From: JBLMZH01 sp050258715
GTDB lineage: Bacteria > Patescibacteriota > Doudnabacteria > UBA920 > O2-02-FULL-48-8
Length of the DNA stretch: 9,287 nt
Reading direction: 5' to 3'
Assembly: GCA_050258715.1 (NCBI GenBank)
Contig: JBLMZH010000024.1
Coordinates: 1-9,287, forward strand
Position numbers and translations under genes: made by a program. Under the pieces are notes generated by a model. It was not told where the DNA came from. It was given only the letters and a program-made list of their open reading frames with translations, and ran no database searches. Below are positions 6,034-9,287 of the stretch, piece after piece; position 1 is the first letter of the stretch, and each line of letters opens with the position of its first letter.

Positions 6034-7154
6034 TAGTATTTGTTATCAACACCCACGGCTTCCGAAACATTGGCAAAACCATCCCGTTTTAAAAGCCGCA
6101 CCAGGCCGCGATTGATGTTTCCGATGGCTTGCGGCCCTTCAAAAATCATGCCCGTAATAAGCTGAACAAGCGAACTTCCGAGCCTGATTTTGCGGTACGC
6201 ATCCTCAGCCGTAAAAATTCCGCCGCAGCCGATGATCACGAATTTTCCGCGGCTTTTCTGATAGACCTTTCTGATTAACTCGTCGGAAAGCCGGTCCAAG
6301 GCCTTGCCGGAAATGCCGCCCATTCCCGGAACCGATTCTTTGATCAGCGGGTTGTTTCGATTTTTCGTAAGGTTGCTGCAGATAAAGCCGTTGACCCGGT
6401 GCTTTTCGCTGACTGAAATGATTTGATCGATTTGCAAATCACTCAGGTCAGGGGACAGCTTGAGGAAAATTGGCTTTTGATAAGGAATCGCATCGACCCT
6501 GGCCAGCAGTTGGTCCAAACTTTCCGCGTCCGTGAACGGTTGGCCGCCAAAAGCATTCGGGCAGCTGATATTTACAGTCAGATAATCCGCGATGTCCGTA
6601 AAAACCGAAAAGGCTTTGACATAATCTTCAATCGCCGCCGATCTTTCGGCGGTTTTGGGGCTGTTGGTTTTGGCAATGCTTATTCCAATCGGAATTTTAA
6701 ACTGCCTGCCTTTGAGGCGCTTTGATATGGCTTCGCAGCCGTCGTTTTTAAGTCCGTAGTAAACAACCAGCGAGCCGGACTGTTTAAGTCGCCAGAGCCT
6801 GGGTTTCGGATTCCCTTCGCAAGGTTCTCCCGTGACCGATCCCAGTTCGGCAAATCCAAACCCGACCTCCGGAAGGATATCGGTCAAAAAACCGTTCTTG
6901 TCGAAACCCGCTGCCAGGCCAACTGGATTTCTGAATTTGATTCCCAATATTTTTTGGTTTAACGCCGGATGCTCGTAGTCAAACAGCCAGTGCGTCAGAT
7001 TTTTTCCGATTTTTGATTTGCCGAGGGTCTTCCCAACGCCCGTAAAACGGTCGTGAACATATTCCGCATCCAATTTGAAAGCCAGCGGCTTGAGGATTTT
7101 TTTGTAAGCCGCGTTTATTAAAATTGTTTTTATCGGAAAGTCGGTTTTTGGCAT
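6030..7154 (-). CDS. pyrD: Dihydroorotate dehydrogenase, class 2-like (membrane/quinone type)
   Basis: This FMN enzyme oxidises dihydroorotate to orotate, the fourth step of pyrimidine synthesis. Class 2 enzymes sit on the inner membrane and pass electrons to quinone. I use the ATG at 7154 (374 residues); the ATG at 7163 and TTG at 7190 are in frame. Numbered from the TTG, class 2 features include a ~45-residue N-terminal extension of the kind that forms the quinone tunnel, NPVGLAAGFDKNG (88-100), and GNPKPRLWRL (126-135). Also seen are the FMN-site lysine in FLKLSPD (242-248), GGISG (291-295) and GCGGI (321-325) with the phosphate-binding loop after it. The catalytic-base motif is N-I-S-C-P-N (207-212), with Cys210 where class 2 enzymes normally have Ser. 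The following AFGGQPF also looks class 1-like. The N-A/T-N-T-T motif is altered to CSNLTKN (271-277). No other pyr genes are nearby. Confidence 0.93.
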   Translation of the reverse strand: MPKTDFPIKTILINAAYKKILKPLAFKLDAEYVHDRFTGVGKTLGKSKIGKNLTHWLFDYEHPALNQKILGIKFRNPVGLAAGFDKNGFLTDILPEVGFGFAELGSVTGEPCEGNPKPRLWRLKQSGSLVVYYGLKNDGCEAISKRLKGRQFKIPIGISIAKTNSPKTAERSAAIEDYVKAFSVFTDIADYLTVNISCPNAFGGQPFTDAESLDQLLARVDAIPYQKPIFLKLSPDLSDLQIDQIISVSEKHRVNGFICSNLTKNRNNPLIKESVPGMGGISGKALDRLSDELIRKVYQKSRGKFVIIGCGGIFTAEDAYRKIRLGSSLVQLITGMIFEGPQAIGNINRGLVRLLKRDGFANVSEAVGVDNKYY

Positions 7155-7161
7155 ATGTCTC

Positions 7162-7190
7162 ATTCTCTCAATTTGGCTGATTTTAGTCAA
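7162..7190 (-). promoter_or_regulatory. Weak candidate promoter of pyrD, possibly giving a leaderless mRNA
   Basis: On the minus strand TTGACT (7190-7185), 17 nt and GAGAAT (7167-7162; four of six consensus bases) would start transcription at about the ATG at 7154. There is no strong Shine-Dalgarno before either ATG (only GAGAG and GAGA), which is compatible with a leaderless message. Evidence is thin. Confidence 0.25.
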
Positions 7191-7214
7191 AAAAAATGTT
7201 GATAACCGGGTGGC

Positions 7215-7243
7215 TTGACCCGATTTTTTTCACTGAATATGAT
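7215..7243 (+). promoter_or_regulatory. Sigma70-type promoter of the M23 peptidase gene
   Basis: TTGACC (7215-7220), a 17-nt spacer and TATGAT (7238-7243) predict a start near 7250 and a leader of about 44 nt. The -35 lies in the 3' arm of a small hairpin (CGGGT 7207-7211 with ACCCG 7218-7222). Confidence 0.65.
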
Positions 7244-7280
7244 TAAACCTTGCCGTTTTTTCAAACCAACACAAAAGTTC

Positions 7281-7287
7281 AAGGAGG
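7281..7287 (+). promoter_or_regulatory. Shine-Dalgarno AAGGAGG of the M23 peptidase gene
   Basis: A full AAGGAGG lies 6 nt before the ATG at 7294 and fixes this start over the overlapping frame that opens at 7215. Confidence 0.9.
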
Positions 7288-7293
7288 ACAGGT

Positions 7294-8535
7294 ATGAATC
7301 GCTTTTTTGGAGCAGGGATGTTGTTTTTGTTTCTCGGGAATGTCGGGCAAATATGGGCCCAATCCCAGCCATCCTTTATCGTTTTGGATCCGAACGGAAT
7401 CTCGAGGATTTATCCGCCGTTCGATACGCCTGGATGGACGTTGACCCGGAGCTCAGGTATTGCCACGCATCAAGGCGACGATTATTTTGCCCAGGATTGG
7501 GCAGCCGGCTGCTTCAGTGAAGGCAGAAAAGTCTACGCTCCGATTTCAGGAAGAATTGTTTTGGATCCGGCGTTTGATCAGCACCTCGACGGCTACGGCA
7601 ACACTCTCGTGATCGCGGATAATATGTCCGGATTTGCCTTGCGGCTTTCGCATTTGGAAGGATTTGCTCCGGGGCTTTCCAATAACGACCCGGTTTTGGC
7701 TGGCCAGTACATTGGGAGAGTCGGGGCAACGGGCAATTGTTCGCCGTCGCCGACTTGTGCCACTGCCGGAGGGCGCGGTGCCCATCTTCATCTGGCGCTT
7801 TACAAGAATGTCACTTCCAAACATTCGCGGCCAATCGCTTCGGTTTATTTTCCGATTGGCCCGTCGTCGTATGCTGCCAGATTTTCATATTCAGCTCCGG
7901 TAACCTTGGCGAAATGGACCGACCCGGCGGTTTACGCGATTTTCGGGCAATGGCGGTATTTGGTTTCCTTTGCAGTATTCAACGATTGGGGCTTGAACTT
8001 CGATTCTTCAAGGTTGATGTTCAATCCTCTGGCGAATCAAACCGATACGAGCCGGATTCCGACCTCTTCGTATCTTTGGCCGCCTAGAGACAACAGCCTG
8101 ATCAAGTCCGCTTCCTCTCCCGCTGTTTATCTCGAACAGGACGGGAGAAAAAAATTTTTGTCCTACGAGGTGTTTGTCTGTCGCGGTTTTTCTTTTGCGG
8201 ACGTCAAGGTCTTTCCAGACAACGAAGTTCCAAGATTCGAGCCGGCCCAATCCGAGTTTGCCTCAGGCTGCAGGGACGAAGTCAGGCAGGCCATGTCGGA
8301 TCTGGAAAATTCCGCATCGAGCGACTCGAGGTTCGGCGGCATTCAGCTTGGGTCTTACGGCTTCAGTTATGACTGGGACCAGGCTTGGGAACTCCGCCAT
8401 TTTGCCTTCGAGTTCCACTCCGTGCCGCGCGTCAGCTACTACCACGCCACGCTTCGGGCCGACCCGAGTGTCAGGTTCGTCAGCTTTTTCGACCCTGACG
8501 CTTCGGCTTGGACTGCGTGGCAGCGCGTTTTTTGA
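7294..8535 (+). CDS. Secreted M23 (LytM-type) metallopeptidase with C-terminal tandem 'VF' repeats
   Basis: The protein has 413 residues. Residues 1-22 are a signal peptide (cleavage after I-W-A). The M23 fold spans ~55-175. HQGDD gives the H-x3-D zinc motif (His59, Asp63), SHL gives His120, and GAHLHL gives the H-x-H pair (His164, His166). All expected zinc and catalytic residues are therefore present, and the enzyme is probably an active endopeptidase on peptidoglycan cross-bridges or another Gly-rich or Ala-rich peptide. A small insertion with two cysteines (Cys149, Cys155) precedes HLH. Residues ~205-256 and ~269-317 are two copies of a repeat with P-A-V-Y, a basic strand, a VF and a G-x-x-F element, often seen next to cell-wall enzymes and probably for wall binding. 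The last ~65 residues are aromatic-rich and unrecognised. The gene is divergent from pyrD. Likely roles are wall remodelling or attack on neighbouring cells. Confidence 0.9.
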   Translation: MNRFFGAGMLFLFLGNVGQIWAQSQPSFIVLDPNGISRIYPPFDTPGWTLTRSSGIATHQGDDYFAQDWAAGCFSEGRKVYAPISGRIVLDPAFDQHLDGYGNTLVIADNMSGFALRLSHLEGFAPGLSNNDPVLAGQYIGRVGATGNCSPSPTCATAGGRGAHLHLALYKNVTSKHSRPIASVYFPIGPSSYAARFSYSAPVTLAKWTDPAVYAIFGQWRYLVSFAVFNDWGLNFDSSRLMFNPLANQTDTSRIPTSSYLWPPRDNSLIKSASSPAVYLEQDGRKKFLSYEVFVCRGFSFADVKVFPDNEVPRFEPAQSEFASGCRDEVRQAMSDLENSASSDSRFGGIQLGSYGFSYDWDQAWELRHFAFEFHSVPRVSYYHATLRADPSVRFVSFFDPDASAWTAWQRVF

Positions 8536-8546
8536 AAACGAAAAAC

Positions 8547-8586
8547 GCCTGCAAAAGACCGAAGAATTCGTAGGCTTGATTATTTT
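8547..8586 (+). terminator. Weak candidate terminator after the M23 peptidase gene
   Basis: GCCTGC (8547-8552) can pair with GTAGGC (8570-8575) in a 6-bp stem with one G-U and a 17-nt loop, followed by TTGATTATTTT. Just upstream, GCGTTTTT and AAAAACGC (8525-8532 and 8541-8548) form a perfect 8-bp hairpin around the stop codon without a following T-run. The two hairpins share bases and are mutually exclusive. Confidence 0.35.
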
Positions 8587-8619
8587 GTGCTAATATTGAT
8601 AAGGAATTAACTTTTCGAT

Positions 8620-8796
8620 ATGCACAAGATTGCCCGTGATTTCATCTCCGAAGAGACGCGGCACTTCGAATTTAAAGTCGGCGAAGTTCTGGCTTCGGCC
8701 CTTTCCGGCTTTATCGTCGGTGTCATTGTCTCAAGCGTCATCTGGATCCTGGCCTTCCACTACCTCAACACCTTCCTGATCCAGAGCGATCTCTAA
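8620..8796 (+). CDS. Small single-pass membrane protein, 58 residues, unknown function
   Basis: The ORF begins ATG CAC AAG at 8620 and ends TAA at 8796. Residues 1-22 are charged and possibly amphipathic (HKIARDFISEETRHFEF). Residues ~23-48 form one strong hydrophobic span containing LSGFIVGVIV and ending WILAF. A short tail follows. The charge pattern suggests the N-terminus may face the cytoplasm, but the signal is mixed. AAGGAA at 8601-8606 lies 13 nt before the ATG, longer than ideal. TGCTAATAT just upstream (8588-8596) resembles an extended -10. A strong terminator follows the stop by 12 nt, so this is a self-contained unit, which argues that the ORF is real. I do not recognise the family. 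Confidence 0.72.
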   Translation: MHKIARDFISEETRHFEFKVGEVLASALSGFIVGVIVSSVIWILAFHYLNTFLIQSDL

Positions 8797-8808
8797 TCGC
8801 TAGGAGAT

Positions 8809-8844
8809 CTCCTTCGGCCAAAATCGGTCGAAGGAGGTTTTTTT
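8809..8844 (+). terminator. Strong intrinsic terminator after the 58-residue membrane protein
   Basis: CTCCTTCGGCC (8809-8819) pairs with GGTCGAAGGAG (8826-8836) over 11 bp with one G-U, around the 6-nt loop AAAATC. One G and seven Ts follow. The 5' arm overlaps the perfect palindrome AGGAGATCTCCT (8802-8813), so the CTCCT segment has an alternative partner. Confidence 0.9.
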
Positions 8845-9012
8845 ATGCCCGACGAGCGGACGAAATATGTATTTCAGAGAAAATTTCAAAGTGTGCTTAA
8901 CACTGATCCTTTATGCCAAGCCGGTATAGAGAACGAATATCACAAGCAACCCGAGGATGATCCGCATGGAAGTCAGTACGCTGAAGACTTCCATTCTGAA
9001 ATGCCGTTTTAG
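8845..9012 (+). CDS. Doubtful 55-codon ORF with a strong ribosome site
   Basis: ATG at 8845 follows GAAGGAGG with a 7-nt T spacer, close to ideal for initiation. The product is hydrophilic, with Asp, Glu, His and Gln clusters (QPEDDPHGSQYAEDFHSE) and no recognisable motif or membrane span. Two points argue against it. The Shine-Dalgarno is also the 3' arm of the upstream terminator, so it may be coincidental. The 3' part (8911-9012) is antisense to the better supported membrane-protein gene. Confidence 0.25.
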   Translation: MPDERTKYVFQRKFQSVLNTDPLCQAGIENEYHKQPEDDPHGSQYAEDFHSEMPF

Positions 9013-9287
9013 AAATTCGGTCGCAATAAAGATGGAAAGTTCTCCTACAAGGATGATGTTGAGGACAGTGACTGCTTTGGTCAGGTCTTGAAAGGATTGC
9101 GGAACGAAGCGGTTGGACAGGAAGATCGCGAAAATAACGATGCTTAGAAACAGGGAATATTTGGCAATGAGCTTCTGGTCAGAGCGCGGATGCGACGTGA
9201 TAAGCCCGATGGTCGGAGATATGAGCCCGGCTATGGCAAATCCGACTAGCCCGACCTTTTCCAGGCCATGGTATTGGTCGAAGCGCT
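8911..9287 (-). CDS. Multi-pass membrane protein, C-terminal fragment (N-terminus beyond right edge)
   Basis: A minus-strand frame is open from the right edge (first full codon at 9285) to TAA at 8913-8911, giving 124 residues. Four hydrophobic spans are visible: ~11-30 (GLVGFAIAGLISPTIGLI), ~43-58 (SLFLSIVIFAIFLS), ~71-91 (AVTVLNIILVGELSIFIAT) and ~107-123 (MRIILGLLVIFVLY). Short basic loops lie between them, including KRHFR at 93-97. Charged loops between evenly spaced helices look like a real integral membrane protein. I cannot name the family from this fragment. A weak hairpin (GTGT/ACAC) lies 8-20 nt past the stop. Confidence 0.7.
   Translation of the reverse strand, partial: RFDQYHGLEKVGLVGFAIAGLISPTIGLITSHPRSDQKLIAKYSLFLSIVIFAIFLSNRFVPQSFQDLTKAVTVLNIILVGELSIFIATEFLKRHFRMEVFSVLTSMRIILGLLVIFVLYTGLA

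Noticed and set aside
5843..6115. 90-codon plus-strand ORF
   Set aside because: It is antisense to the small RNA and the 3' end of pyrD, without a ribosome site.
7207..7230. Plus-strand intrinsic terminator (CGGGT/ACCCG followed by seven Ts)
   Set aside because: The stem is only 5 bp, no plus-strand gene lies upstream to terminate, and the sequence fits better as part of the peptidase promoter.

Overview
The window reads as a bacterial metagenome-type contig of roughly even GC using the standard code: TGA ends two confident genes and none is read through. The mix is multi-module secreted surface proteins built from Fn3, PA14 and Ig-like units, a membrane-type dihydroorotate dehydrogenase, an M23 peptidase with tandem 'VF' repeats, and many tiny or unrecognised genes. 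It resembles Candidate Phyla Radiation (Patescibacteria) genomes. That assignment is inference from domain style, with no marker gene to prove it.

Layout. Positions 1-2837 (minus strand, running off the left edge) hold a secreted protein with a jelly-roll/lyase-like N-terminal domain and seven Fn3 repeats. A divergent intergenic region (2838-3100) separates it from a second secreted protein on the plus strand (3101-5665; PA14, Ig-like, Fn3, linker, four copies of a ~100-residue beta module). This ends in a perfect 16-bp hairpin terminator. A short gene-free stretch (5744-6029) then carries a G-rich (minus-strand) 9-bp tandem repeat and, on the minus strand, what looks like an unannotated small structured RNA gene. 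That RNA has a consensus TTGACA-16-TATAAT promoter, a nested rod-like fold and its own terminator. Next come pyrD (6030-7154, minus) and, divergent from it, a secreted M23 (LytM-type) peptidase gene (7294-8535, plus) with a clear promoter and ribosome binding site. A 58-residue single-pass membrane protein (8620-8796, plus) follows and ends in a strong terminator. The 3' arm of that terminator is also a Shine-Dalgarno sequence in front of a doubtful 55-codon ORF. The right edge holds the C-terminal part of a multi-pass membrane protein (minus).

How it fits together. Three exported proteins and two membrane proteins surround one pyrimidine-biosynthesis gene. The peptidase could act on peptidoglycan, and the two large modular proteins look suited to adhesion or polysaccharide contact. 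Each plus-strand gene has its own promoter and terminator, so this is a set of single-gene units rather than one operon. The least expected element is the small RNA locus immediately downstream of pyrD.
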